The position numbers were made by a program, and so were the translations under genes. Positions 33,273 to 41,942 of a stretch of 64,000 nt of DNA are shown piece after piece. Source of the stretch: Bog-473 sp963788585 (GTDB lineage Bacteria; Actinomycetota; Acidimicrobiia; Acidimicrobiales; RAAP-2); the NCBI GenBank assembly GCA_963788585.1, contig CAWBHA010000006.1, positions 186,001 through 250,000 on the forward strand. The letters run 5' to 3'. Position 1 is the first letter of the stretch, and every line of letters begins with the position of its first letter. A model generated the notes under the pieces. It was given only the letters and a program-made list of their open reading frames with translations. It was not told the DNA's origin and did not search any database.

Positions 33273-34654
33273 GATGCGCAGGTAGGGCGGAACGATGTGC
33301 CGTCGAGCGCCTTGCGCAGCGACCCTCCCTCGGTCGGCACCACCTCGACCGGCCGCGGCAGGTCGGCCAGGGTCAGGCCGTCGAGGAAGCGGCCCTCGTT
33401 GAGACAGGCGTCGGGCAGCAGGCAGCGGGTCTCGTCGGGGACGCCGGCCAGGGCTCGGGCGACGTCCTCACCGGTGAGCAGCCCGGCCACGCCGATGTTG
33501 CCCCCGAAGAAGTCGTTCGGCACGGCGCGCAGCGCGACGTCGGGTCGTGGATGCGCGGCGACCAGGGGTGCGAGCACGCGGGCACCGTACGTGCCCGTCA
33601 GCACGACGACGGGACGCTCGTCGCGGCCGTCCGGTGCCGTCGACAGCCGTGGGGCGCGATACCCCTCGGCCGGCGCCGCGTCGACGGCGGCGAAGAACCC
33701 GTGGCGGACCCCGCCCGGCCCGGCCCGTCCGGGACGGGCGAACGACTCGGTGAAGGACCGCGCCATGCCGATCCCGTTCTCGTGCTGGGGGTAACCCTCG
33801 TAGTGGCGCGCCGGGGGCAATTCGCGCCCCGCCAGGAGGTAGTACTCGTCCGCGGCGAAGACCATGCGGTGCCCGACGGCCGCGCGGAAGAGGCGCTGCC
33901 ACTCCTCGAGCGTGTCGAGGACGTGGGCCGCCTCGTCAGGACTGTGTGGGCGCATCTCGGGCTCGTTCGAGTACCGGCTGACGCCGAGCGGTACGACCCC
34001 CACGCTCGCCAGCTCGGAGTAGCGGTCCAGGATCCCGGCCAGGGTGTCCTCGAGAGCCGGGCCGTCGTTGACACCGGGACACACGACGACCTGGCCGTGC
34101 ACCTCGATCCCACCCTCGAGGAGTACCTGCAACCAACGCAGGCTCGTCGCCCCCTTGGGGTTGCGCAACATATGCGCCCGTAGCTCGGGATCGGTGCTGT
34201 GGATGGAGACGAAGAGCGGGCCGAGCCGTTCGGTGAGGATGCGCTCGGCGTCGAGCTCGGTGAAGCGCGTGAGCGTGGTGAAGTTCCCGTAGAGAAAGGA
34301 CAGCCGGTAGTCGTCGTCCTTGAGGTAGAGGCTGCGGCGCATGCCCTTGGGCAGTTGGTAGATGAAGCAGAACGCACAGTGGTTGTCGCACGTGCGGATG
34401 CGGTCGAACACGGCGGAGGAGACTTCGACCCCGAGTGGCTCCCCGGCAACCTTGTCGACGCGCACGAGCCGGGGCACGGGCGCGCCCGTGCGTCGCACGA
34501 GGACGCTCAAGGCGTCCGCGTCGCTGAGTCGTTGGAAGTCGATGACGTCGCGCGGCTCCTCCCCGTCGATGCTGAGGAGCTCGTCGCCCACGGCCAGGCC
34601 GGCCCGGGCTGCCGGCGACGCCGCAGTGACCGAAGTCACCGTGGGAGCTGACAT
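33269..34654 (-). CDS. DUF512 radical-SAM protein with N-terminal PDZ-like domain
   Basis: 461 residues from ATG 34654. The first ~60 residues form a PDZ-like module (AASPAARAGLAVGDELLSID). The core has IRTCDNHCAFCFIYQLPKGM, whose C-x3-C-x2-C binds the 4Fe-4S cluster of radical-SAM enzymes, then LYLKDDDYRLSFLYGNFTTL, a hallmark of DUF512 proteins. VLTGTYGARVLAPLVA and VPNDFFGGNIGVAGLLTGED mark the C-terminal DUF512 domain. The reaction is unknown. In many actinobacteria and firmicutes this gene is adjacent to der, as here, implying a ribosome or GTPase link. Confidence 0.92.
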   Translation of the reverse strand: MSAPTVTSVTAASPAARAGLAVGDELLSIDGEEPRDVIDFQRLSDADALSVLVRRTGAPVPRLVRVDKVAGEPLGVEVSSAVFDRIRTCDNHCAFCFIYQLPKGMRRSLYLKDDDYRLSFLYGNFTTLTRFTELDAERILTERLGPLFVSIHSTDPELRAHMLRNPKGATSLRWLQVLLEGGIEVHGQVVVCPGVNDGPALEDTLAGILDRYSELASVGVVPLGVSRYSNEPEMRPHSPDEAAHVLDTLEEWQRLFRAAVGHRMVFAADEYYLLAGRELPPARHYEGYPQHENGIGMARSFTESFARPGRAGPGGVRHGFFAAVDAAPAEGYRAPRLSTAPDGRDERPVVVLTGTYGARVLAPLVAAHPRPDVALRAVPNDFFGGNIGVAGLLTGEDVARALAGVPDETRCLLPDACLNEGRFLDGLTLADLPRPVEVVPTEGGSLRKALDGTSFRPTCAS

Positions 34655-34687
34655 GACCCCAAGAGTACTGCCGATAACCTGGACTTT

Positions 34688-35740
34688 GTGCCCGGAGTCG
34701 ATCGAGTGATGCTCGCAGAGCCGCGGGGGTTCTGTGCCGGGGTCGAGAAGGCGATCAAGGCCCTGGCCTGGATGGTCCGGGTCTTCGAGCCGCCGGTCTA
34801 CTGCTACCACGAGATCGTGCACAACCGACACGTGGTCGAGCGCTTCCGCGAGCAGGGCGTGGTCTTCGTCGACGACGTGGCCGAGGTGCCACCCGGGGCA
34901 CCCCTGATGCTCAGCGCCCACGGGTCGGCCCCGCAGGTGGTCGACGCCGCTCGCGCCCGTGGCGGTGTCGTGGTCGACGCCGTGTGCCCGCTCGTGACGA
35001 AAGTGCACCACGAGCTCAAGGTGCGCAGCCGGAAGGGCTACACCGTGTTGTACGTCGGGCACGCGGGCCACGAGGAGGCGGTGGGCACGATGGCCGTGGC
35101 ACCCGACTCCGTCCGCCTGCTCGAGCACGCAGAGGACCTCGACGCACTTGACGACGTCGCGGTCGAGGGAACACCGGTCGCGCTGCTGGCGCAGACGACG
35201 CTCAGCCACGACGAGTGGCGAGGCCTGATGGAGGCGGCCCGCAGCCGCTTCCCCGAATTGTGGATGCCCAACCGCAGCGACCTCTGCTTCGCCACGACGA
35301 ACCGCCAGGCCGCCCTCAAGGCGATCGCCTCGAAGTCCGACGCGGTGGTCGTGATCGGATCGGCCAATTCCTCCAACACCGTCGCCCTCGAGCAGGTCGC
35401 CCGGACCGGCGGCTGTCCGCGGGTGCTCCGGGTGAACGAGGCCGACGAGATCCCCGACGACCTGACGGGCACGGTCGGCGTCACCGCCGGCGCCTCGGCG
35501 CCCGAAGCGTTGGTGGACTCGGTCATCGCCCGCCTGGCCCCCGCACAGGGCGTGACCGAGATCACGGTCACCACCGAGGACGAGTACTTCCCGCCGCCGC
35601 CCGAGCTGCGTGAACTCCTGCGCGCCGTGGGCACCACGCTGGGCCTTTTGGCCGGCCGCCCGCTACCGCCCCGGGCCGATCCGGCGGCCGAGGACCGTGC
35701 CGTCTCCGCGGCGGACGTCCTGGACCTGCTGGCCTCCTGA
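34688..35740 (+). CDS. ispH: 4-hydroxy-3-methylbut-2-enyl diphosphate reductase
   Basis: 350 residues from GTG 34688 (ATG 34709 also possible). The three cluster cysteines are in EPRGFCAGVEKAI, VVDAVCPLVTKVH and SDLCFATTNRQ; the HEIVHNRHVV, SAHGSAP and TTLSHDEW boxes match IspH. The enzyme makes IPP and DMAPP in the last step of the MEP isoprenoid pathway. It diverges from the DUF512 gene with 33 bases between the starts. The C-terminal ~35 residues (PPRADPAAEDRAV onward) are an extension. Confidence 0.96.
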   Translation: MPGVDRVMLAEPRGFCAGVEKAIKALAWMVRVFEPPVYCYHEIVHNRHVVERFREQGVVFVDDVAEVPPGAPLMLSAHGSAPQVVDAARARGGVVVDAVCPLVTKVHHELKVRSRKGYTVLYVGHAGHEEAVGTMAVAPDSVRLLEHAEDLDALDDVAVEGTPVALLAQTTLSHDEWRGLMEAARSRFPELWMPNRSDLCFATTNRQAALKAIASKSDAVVVIGSANSSNTVALEQVARTGGCPRVLRVNEADEIPDDLTGTVGVTAGASAPEALVDSVIARLAPAQGVTEITVTTEDEYFPPPPELRELLRAVGTTLGLLAGRPLPPRADPAAEDRAVSAADVLDLLAS

Positions 35741-35765
35741 GGCCGCACGGCGCGATGATTGCACC

Positions 35766-36308
35766 ATGACGTTCACCCGTATGGACGAGTCGACCGCCGA
35801 GCAGTGGCAGCACATCGTCGTCGAGTCGATCGAGAACCAGCCCCGCGTGGCGGAGCGCGTGCTCGCCATGCTTGCCTCGCTCGAGGAGATCACCGACGGC
35901 TTCGAGGTGGACCAGCTGGTCCACTCCCTGCAGACGGCGACACGGGCCGAGGAGGCGGGGGCCACCGACGAGGTCATCGTGGCGTCGCTCTGCCACGACA
36001 TCGGCAAGGCCGTCTCGGTCATGAACCACCCGCACATCGCTGCGGAGATCCTGCGTCCCTATGTGGACGAGGACACTTACCACATGATCTGGGCCCACCA
36101 GGACTTCCAGGGCCGGCACTACTACGAGTACCTGGGTCAGGACCCCAACGCGCGTGACAAGTACCAAGGCGCGCCGTGGTACGGCCTGGCCGAACTCTTC
36201 GCCGACGAATGGGACCAGACCAGCTTCGATCCCGACTACCCCACCAAGCCCCTCTCGCATTTCGAACCGCTGGTCCGCCAGGTCTTCGCGACACCCAGGA
36301 CATTTTGA
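35766..36308 (+). CDS. HD-domain protein (PhnZ/MIOX-like oxygenase group likely)
   Basis: 180 residues from ATG 35766. The metal site is visible as LVHSLQTATRAEEAG, CHDIGKAVSV and NHPHIAAEILRP, with a second His-Tyr region WAHQDFQGRHYYEYLG. This arrangement (H...HD...H...) and the DFQGRHYYEY part fit HD-domain oxygenases related to myo-inositol oxygenase and PhnZ rather than phosphohydrolases; the assignment is a guess. Its stop overlaps the next start (TTGA), so the glycosyltransferase is coupled. Confidence 0.75.
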   Translation: MTFTRMDESTAEQWQHIVVESIENQPRVAERVLAMLASLEEITDGFEVDQLVHSLQTATRAEEAGATDEVIVASLCHDIGKAVSVMNHPHIAAEILRPYVDEDTYHMIWAHQDFQGRHYYEYLGQDPNARDKYQGAPWYGLAELFADEWDQTSFDPDYPTKPLSHFEPLVRQVFATPRTF

Positions 36309-37135
36309 GCCCTCGCCGCGGCGCGACGTCCGGCGCCGCCGTTCATACGGATCCCGAGCAGGCGCGCCGCGTCATCGCGGCGGCACGCCAGGAATTCGAC
36401 GAGCGCTACCCAGACCTGAAGCTGGCGCCGGTCGTCGGCCTGATCTGCGCCTACGAGGAGGAGGCCAACATCGGCGCGGTGCTGGCCGCCATGCCGGCCG
36501 TGGCCTGTGGGCTCCCGGTCACGACCCTCGTCGTGGTCGACGGAGGCACCGACAAGACCGACCAGGTGTCCAAGGACGCCGGCGCCGTGACCTACGTGCT
36601 GACCCAAAACCTCGGCCACGGCTACGCGTTGCGGGTGGGCTACGCCCTGTGCGTCGAGCTCGGGGCGCAGTACGTCGTCACACTGGACGCCGACGGCCAG
36701 AACGACCCCGCCGAGATCCCGACCATGCTGCAGCCGCTGGTCGACGACGAGGCGGACTTCGTGGTGGCCTCCAGGGTGCTCGGTCGCGACACGACCAGCG
36801 ACCGGACCCGCAAGTTGGGCGTGCGGGTCTTCTCCTGGACCATGAGCCTCATGGGACACACCAAGCTCACCGACACCTCCAACGGCTACCGGGCGCTCCG
36901 GGTCTCCATGCTCGACGACGTGGCGTACCGTCTCGTGCAGCCGCAGTACCAGACGGCAGAGCTGCTCATCATCGCCATGAAACGGGGCTGGCGGATCACG
37001 GAGCGGCCCACGCTCTGGCTGCCACGGGCTTCCGGGACGACGAAGAAGGGCAAGAACTGGCTCTTCGGGTTCCGCTACGGGCGGGTGGTGCTCGAGACGT
37101 GGTGGAAGGTCCGCAAGGAGCACCCGCACACGTAG
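36305..37135 (+). CDS. Family 2 glycosyltransferase (polyprenol-phosphate mannosyltransferase-like)
   Basis: 276 residues from TTG 36305, chosen because it overlaps the HD stop as TTGA and matches the family start. The GT-A core shows LICAYEEEANIGAVLAAM, TTLVVVDGGTDKTDQV, YVVTLDADGQNDPAEIPTML (DAD metal motif) and SNGYRALR. No membrane segment is present at the C-terminus, unlike DPM-type enzymes with anchors. The C-terminal helix is basic. Donor and acceptor unknown. Confidence 0.85.
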   Translation: MSPRRGATSGAAVHTDPEQARRVIAAARQEFDERYPDLKLAPVVGLICAYEEEANIGAVLAAMPAVACGLPVTTLVVVDGGTDKTDQVSKDAGAVTYVLTQNLGHGYALRVGYALCVELGAQYVVTLDADGQNDPAEIPTMLQPLVDDEADFVVASRVLGRDTTSDRTRKLGVRVFSWTMSLMGHTKLTDTSNGYRALRVSMLDDVAYRLVQPQYQTAELLIIAMKRGWRITERPTLWLPRASGTTKKGKNWLFGFRYGRVVLETWWKVRKEHPHT

Positions 37136-37136
37136 C

Positions 37137-37200
37137 CCGACTGTCGGCGCCCCTTCACTCGGCGCCCTTCACTCGGTGCCTTAACTCGGCGCCTCAGATG
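37137..37200. repeat. Short imperfect tandem repeat after the glycosyltransferase gene
   Basis: CGGCGCCCCTTCACT, CGGCGCCCTTCACT, CGGTGCCTTAACT and CGGCGCCTCAG follow each other just after the stop codon: about four imperfect 14-base units. No function seen. Confidence 0.5.
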
Positions 37201-37282
37201 GCCGACACCTCTTCTGTCGGCGCGGGGAGAAGAATGGCCAACAGCCACACTCCACCGTCTCGACCGAGAGGCACCGATAACC

Positions 37283-37495
37283 ATGCGATTCCACCGTGGC
37301 AACCAGAAGGGAACGGAGCTCTGGACCCCCGAGAAGCCCTCCGTGCACGTCCTGAGCGACGAGGAGGACCTGCGGGCGGCCTTGCGACGAGCGGCCGAGT
37401 TCGACCAGCGGACCGCCGACGCGCTGCTGACCCGCTCCGCGCACTACCGGGCCCTCCTGGATCAGGATCCCTCCGAGCCCGCACCAGCGGAGTAA
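37283..37495 (+). CDS. Hypothetical small acidic protein
   Basis: 70 residues from ATG 37283: VHVLSDEEDLRAALRRA, AEFDQRTADALLTRSAHY, then an acidic Pro-rich end PSEPAPAE. It looks like a two-helix soluble protein with no known family. Codon third positions are GC-rich. It converges with plsC. Confidence 0.55.
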   Translation: MRFHRGNQKGTELWTPEKPSVHVLSDEEDLRAALRRAAEFDQRTADALLTRSAHYRALLDQDPSEPAPAE

Positions 37496-37544
37496 GCCCG
37501 GCCCGAGGCGACCAGGGGCGACGGGGCTCGGCCCACGCGTGGCC

Positions 37545-38303
37545 TCAATACCGCCCGGTCCTCGCCCGAGCCTCGTCGTAGACGGCCTGCAGCTGCGGCA
37601 CCAGCGCCTCGGTCGCGGCGTGCACCGCCGAACGGGAGACGCGCCCACCGCCCGTCCGCGGTGGCGGTGGGATGGGAGGGCCGATCACCACCTGGATGGT
37701 CAGCGGCTTCGGGACCGAACTGCCCTTGGGCATGGCCAGATCGGACCCCCCGATGCCCACGGGCACGATGGGCGCGCCGGTCCGGGCGGAGAGGAAGGCC
37801 GCACCCTCCATCAGGTCTTCGATTACCGGACCCTCCCGCCGCGAGCCTTCGGGGAACAGCACGAGCACCGAGCCCCGGCGCAGCACCTCCTCGGCCCGCT
37901 GGAGCGCCTCGCGGTCGGCCGATTCCCGGTGGACGGGGAACGCACCGACCGAAAGAAGCAGCTTGCCGAGCCACTTGTTCTCCCACATCTCGTCCTTCGT
38001 CATGAAGAAGAGCTTGCGGTCAGTGCAGAACGCGGCGAAGCCGAAGTCGGCGAACGACCGGTGCACCGGCGCCAGGATCACGGGCCCGGTCTCTGGCACG
38101 TGCTCCCGGCCGCTGACCACGGGACGGAACCACGCCCACAACGCCGTGACGAAGATCGTCCGCTCGACCCGATAGAGAGGCGTGTACCGGGGATCCACCT
38201 CGAAGACCTGGTGCCGGCCCGGCGCCGAGGTAGGAGCAGATGCGGGGGCGCCTGCCCCGCTCTCGTCGGACCCCGACGCAGGGCTCGATGCGTTCACAGC
38301 CAC
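37545..38303 (-). CDS. plsC: 1-acyl-sn-glycerol-3-phosphate acyltransferase family protein
   Basis: 252 residues. The acyltransferase motifs are PVHRSFADFGFAAF (H-x4-D, catalytic) and VLFPEGSRREG (substrate binding), with IVPVGIGGSDLAMP as the third block. It adds the second acyl chain to make phosphatidic acid at the membrane. The N-terminal ~28 residues are Ala/Ser/Pro-rich and low-complexity; a start at GTG 38297, overlapping the aroA-cmk stop, is an alternative. It ends the aromatic/lipid run. Confidence 0.87.
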   Translation of the reverse strand: MAVNASSPASGSDESGAGAPASAPTSAPGRHQVFEVDPRYTPLYRVERTIFVTALWAWFRPVVSGREHVPETGPVILAPVHRSFADFGFAAFCTDRKLFFMTKDEMWENKWLGKLLLSVGAFPVHRESADREALQRAEEVLRRGSVLVLFPEGSRREGPVIEDLMEGAAFLSARTGAPIVPVGIGGSDLAMPKGSSVPKPLTIQVVIGPPIPPPPRTGGGRVSRSAVHAATEALVPQLQAVYDEARARTGRY

Positions 38304-40210
38304 GACAGCACCTCCTCGACCACATCCTGCACCGTACGGCCGGTGGTATCGAGCCGACGGGCGTCAGTGGCCGCGCGGAGGGGCGACGCATCACGGGTCG
38401 AATCGATCCGGTCCCGGCGCGCCACGGCCTCGGACGCCTCGTCGTGACGGCGGCGCGCCCGCTCCTCGGCCGACGCAGTGAGGTACACCTTCACCTCGGC
38501 CTGCGGGAAGACGACGGACCCGATGTCGCGGCCCTCCACCACTCCCCCACCGTGCGCCTCGGCCCAGGCCCGTTGGCGCTTGACCAGTTGGCTGCGGACG
38601 TCGGGATTGGCCGCGACCAGTGAAACCGCCCGGCCCACCTCGGGCGAGCGGATGGTGGCGGTGACGTCGCGTCCGTCGATGGTCACTCGCTCCCCCACGT
38701 CGATGGTGGCCGCCTCGGCCAGGGCCGCCACCGCGGCCCGGTCGTCCGGAGCGGTGCCGAGCTCGAGGGCGAGGGCAGCGATGGCGCGGTACATCGCGCC
38801 CGTATCGAGACGGTCGACTCCGAGCCGATCCGCCACTGCGGTCGAGACCGTCGACTTGCCGGCGCCGGCAGGGCCGTCGATGGCGACCAACAGTGCCCGT
38901 GGCCCGAGATCGCCCTCGGTCAACGCACGAAGATCGTCCAAGAAGCCGGGGTAGCTCGTCTCGACGGCACCGAATCCCGTGATCAGGCTCCGTTCCCCGT
39001 GGCGGGCGGCCAGCGCGGCCACCGCGGCGGCCATCGCCATCCGGTGGTCGCCCCGGCTGTCGAAACGGGCGGCCCGTAACGGGCCACCTGCGCCGATGAC
39101 GGCGAGGGTGTCCCCTTCGACCCGCGCCTCGGCGCCGAAAGCCTCGACCATGGTGGCCACGGCGGCCAACCGGTCGACCTCCTTGACCCGCAGCTCGCTG
39201 ACGTCCGTGAAGACCGTGGTGCCCTCGGCGACGGCGGCGGCCACGGCGAGCGCGGGCACCTCGTCGAGCGACGGGATCTCCGCCGCGGCCACCCTGGTGC
39301 CGTGCAGCGGGCCGGCGGAGGCCCGGACGGTGACCGTGCCCGGCTCGCCGTGAGCCAGGGTGACGGACGCCCCCATGCGCTCCAGCACCGAGACGTAGCC
39401 AAGTCGGGCGGGGCCGCTGTAGACCCCGGGGACGTCGACGGCGCTGCCCGGCACGACACAGCCCGCCACGACGAAGAATGCGGATGCCGACGGGTCGCCC
39501 GGTACCGTTCGGTCGACGGGCCGCAACGCCGAGGCGCGCACCTTGACCACCCGTCCCTCGCCCCAGGGCTCGACCGTGATGTCCACGCCTGCGTCGGCCA
39601 GCATCTCCTCGGTATGGGTGCGGGTGGTCACGGCCTCGCGTACCGTCGTGGTGCCCGAGGCCGACAGTCCCGCCAACAAGATGGCCGACTTCACCTGCGC
39701 GCTGGCCACCTTGGACGTCCAGTCGATGCCGCGCAGCTCGCCGCCGCGCACGCGCAGTGGAGGCAGGCAGCGCTCCCCGCGTCCCGCGACGTGGGCGCCC
39801 ATGAGATCGAGCGGCTCAGCCACGCGATCCATCGGCCGCGCCGAGAGGGACGCATCGCCCGCCAGCTCGGTCTCCCAGGGGAAGCCCGCGACCAGCCCGG
39901 CGAGCAGGCGCATGGACGTGCCCGAGTTGCCACATTCGAGCGGCCCCTCAGGCCGGTGCAGCCGGGCCCGCCCGCCGTGGATGGCGATGCTCCCGTCCGC
40001 GAGATGCTCCACGCCCGCGCCCATCGCCTCCACTGCGGCCAGCGTGGCCCCGACGTCGGCGCCGTCGGAGAGCCCGCGGATCACCGAGGTCCCCTCGGCG
40101 AGTGCGCCCAGGAGCACGGACCGATGCGAGATCGACTTCTCACCCGGCGTGCGCACCGTGCCACGGCACGGGACGCCGCCGTCGACGACCAGGATCCGCG
40201 GCGCTGTCAC
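38294..40210 (-). CDS. aroA-cmk: Fused EPSP synthase and cytidylate kinase
   Basis: 638 residues in one frame with two complete enzymes. Residues 1-~430 are 3-phosphoshikimate 1-carboxyvinyltransferase: GEKSISHRSVLLGALAEGTS, LECGNSGTSMRLLAG, LRVKEVDRLAAVATMV and FDSRGDHRMAMAAAVAAL. From ~440 cytidylate kinase: AIDGPAGAGKSTVSTAVADR (P-loop), DTGAMYRAIA, VVEGRDIGSVVFP and RDRIDSTRDASPL. EPSP synthase works in chorismate synthesis and Cmk phosphorylates CMP/dCMP. No stop separates them, so this is a natural fusion. The GTG start overlaps the tyrA stop by 4 bases. Confidence 0.95.
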   Translation of the reverse strand: MTAPRILVVDGGVPCRGTVRTPGEKSISHRSVLLGALAEGTSVIRGLSDGADVGATLAAVEAMGAGVEHLADGSIAIHGGRARLHRPEGPLECGNSGTSMRLLAGLVAGFPWETELAGDASLSARPMDRVAEPLDLMGAHVAGRGERCLPPLRVRGGELRGIDWTSKVASAQVKSAILLAGLSASGTTTVREAVTTRTHTEEMLADAGVDITVEPWGEGRVVKVRASALRPVDRTVPGDPSASAFFVVAGCVVPGSAVDVPGVYSGPARLGYVSVLERMGASVTLAHGEPGTVTVRASAGPLHGTRVAAAEIPSLDEVPALAVAAAVAEGTTVFTDVSELRVKEVDRLAAVATMVEAFGAEARVEGDTLAVIGAGGPLRAARFDSRGDHRMAMAAAVAALAARHGERSLITGFGAVETSYPGFLDDLRALTEGDLGPRALLVAIDGPAGAGKSTVSTAVADRLGVDRLDTGAMYRAIAALALELGTAPDDRAAVAALAEAATIDVGERVTIDGRDVTATIRSPEVGRAVSLVAANPDVRSQLVKRQRAWAEAHGGGVVEGRDIGSVVFPQAEVKVYLTASAEERARRRHDEASEAVARRDRIDSTRDASPLRAATDARRLDTTGRTVQDVVEEVLSWL

Positions 40211-41301
40211 GACAGGTCCTCGGCCACGCAGCGGTAGCCGCGCGCCTCCACGGCCGCGGTGAGGGTCTCCGCGTCGGCGCCATCGACCACGAGGATGAGC
40301 ACGCCGCGGGGACCCTCGGCGGAGTGTGCGATCTCAATGTCGTAGATGCCGATGCCGGCATCGCCGGCCAGCGACGTGATCTCGGCCAGGACCCCGGCTC
40401 GGTCGGGCACGGGAATGCGCAGCTCGGCAAGGTGGTCGGGCCGGGCGACGCGAGCCGGAAGGCTGCGCCGGGCCGCGCTCGCCTCCTGCAGCGCGTCCAA
40501 CAGGGCAGCGCGGTCCCGCGCGGCGACCCGGTCGCGCATGGCCTGCAAATCGGTCAGGAGGCCGTCGAGCGCCTCCACGATCGGTTGGGCGTTCTCCGCG
40601 CAGATGTCCGGCCAGATCCCCGGATGACCCGCCGCCACCCGAGTCATGTCGCGGAAGCCGCCGGCGGCCAGCCGCAACAGCGCACCGTCCTCCTCCGCCC
40701 CGGCGCTCGCCGCGTTCATCAGCGTTGCCGCGACGAGGTGTGGCACATGGCTCACGACGGCGACCAGACGGTCGTGGTCCGCTGCCGAGAGCACGAGCAT
40801 GTCGGCTCCCAGGCTCATGACCACACCCTTGAGGCGGTCGAAGACGGCCAGGTCGGTGACGGCCGTCGGGGTGAGCACCCATACCGACCCCTCGAAGAGG
40901 TCCGGGTCGGCACCGCGCAGCCCGATCTGTTCCGAGCCGGCCATGGGGTGCCCGCCGATGAAGCGGGGATGGTCGGCCGCGGTGACGATGGCCGTCTTCA
41001 CCCCGCAGACGTCGGTCACCACCGCATCGGCCCGCCGCGCGGGGTCGGCCAACAGGCGCCGTACCTCGCCGGCGACCGCCGACGCGGGGACGGCGACGAA
41101 CACCACCTCGGCCTCGAGGTCGTCTCCGGTCGCATCGACCACCCCGTCGGCCAGGGCCTCTTGCAACCGATCCTCGTCGGCGTCGACGCCGGACACGTAC
41201 CAGCCTCGCCGACGCAGCCCGAGAGCGATCGAGCCCCCGATGAGCCCGGTCCCCACCACGAGCGCCCGGCGGCGCGGTGCGCCCTCAGCCGGGGAGGTCA
41301 T
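40207..41301 (-). CDS. tyrA: Prephenate dehydrogenase with C-terminal ACT domain
   Basis: 364 residues. The NAD(P) fold opens ALVVGTGLIGGSIALGLR (GxGxxG), HPMAGSEQIGLRGADPDL is the prephenate site, and SHVPHLVAATLMNAA follows. Residues ~290-364 form an ACT domain (RIPVPDRAGVLAEITSLAGD), which typically binds tyrosine or phenylalanine for feedback control. It converts prephenate to 4-hydroxyphenylpyruvate for tyrosine. Overlaps aroH (17 bases) and aroA-cmk (4 bases): a tight chorismate-to-tyrosine operon. Confidence 0.94.
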   Translation of the reverse strand: MTSPAEGAPRRRALVVGTGLIGGSIALGLRRRGWYVSGVDADEDRLQEALADGVVDATGDDLEAEVVFVAVPASAVAGEVRRLLADPARRADAVVTDVCGVKTAIVTAADHPRFIGGHPMAGSEQIGLRGADPDLFEGSVWVLTPTAVTDLAVFDRLKGVVMSLGADMLVLSAADHDRLVAVVSHVPHLVAATLMNAASAGAEEDGALLRLAAGGFRDMTRVAAGHPGIWPDICAENAQPIVEALDGLLTDLQAMRDRVAARDRAALLDALQEASAARRSLPARVARPDHLAELRIPVPDRAGVLAEITSLAGDAGIGIYDIEIAHSAEGPRGVLILVVDGADAETLTAAVEARGYRCVAEDLS

Positions 41302-41659
41302 CGCGGAGCCCTTGGGCCCCGTGGAGATAGACGTGGAGGATCTCGTCGCGGGACCGAGTGGTGTGGACGTGGAGGAGCACCCGGATGCACTTGGGCATGG
41401 CGCCCGGCACGGGGATCTCGGCGGCGCACAGCAACGGCACGGTCCCGAAGCCGATCTCCCTTACTGCCGTCGCCGGGAACGTGCTGGTCACGTCCGCCGT
41501 GGCGGTGAACAGGACGCTGACGATGTCCTCCTCGACCAGCTCGTTGCGGGCCATGATCTCGAGCATCAGCTCCTGGGACCGCGCCGTGACCTGGTCCACG
41601 GTGTCCTCGTCGACCGTTGTCGCCCCGCGCAGACCCCTGACCTTGAGAGCGGGTGCCAT
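41285..41659 (-). CDS. aroH: Monofunctional chorismate mutase, AroH type
   Basis: 124 residues, the full length of the AroH class. VRGLRGATTVDEDTVDQV, VLFTATADVTSTFPA, VPLLCAAEIPVPGAMPKCIR and LHVHTTRSRDEILHVYLHGA carry the active-site Arg and Glu residues of this trimeric pseudo-alpha/beta-barrel enzyme. It turns chorismate into prephenate, the substrate of TyrA, which overlaps it by 17 bases. The 280 bases before it contain no gene. Confidence 0.95.
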   Translation of the reverse strand: MAPALKVRGLRGATTVDEDTVDQVTARSQELMLEIMARNELVEEDIVSVLFTATADVTSTFPATAVREIGFGTVPLLCAAEIPVPGAMPKCIRVLLHVHTTRSRDEILHVYLHGAQGLRDDLPG

Positions 41660-41942
41660 GGCGGGTCACTCTACCGGCAACGCCTCGGCATTCCGCGTCC
41701 GAGCCCGCCTCCGGCTCTCGGGCCGGCCTGCCCTCGTCTGCCCGTCTCTGCAGCCTCGTGGGAGCCCGTTTCGGGTCGTCTCCGCGGTCCTCCGGTCCGA
41801 CTCGTCGCGGCGGTATACGTCTGCTCCTGAGAGTTGGTCGCCGCTGCATACCGCGCGCCGCTCGGCCGCGAATACAGCGCGAAGGAACCTCGCAGGGGCC
41901 GCGTACACACCCTGAACGCGGGGAGCGGTTCGTCCGGTTTCG

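Noticed and set aside
31791..33794. Very long open frame on the + strand, opposite der and DUF512
   Set aside because: It is low in normal protein character and mirrors the intact der/DUF512 genes on the other strand; a shadow of high GC content.
37137..37200. Short GC repeats considered as a CRISPR or origin iteron array
   Set aside because: Units are only about 14 bases, imperfect and contiguous without spacers; no replication gene is near.
41660..41942. Gap between aroH and rluB searched for a structured RNA
   Set aside because: No conserved RNA motif, hairpin series or reading frame that I could support.
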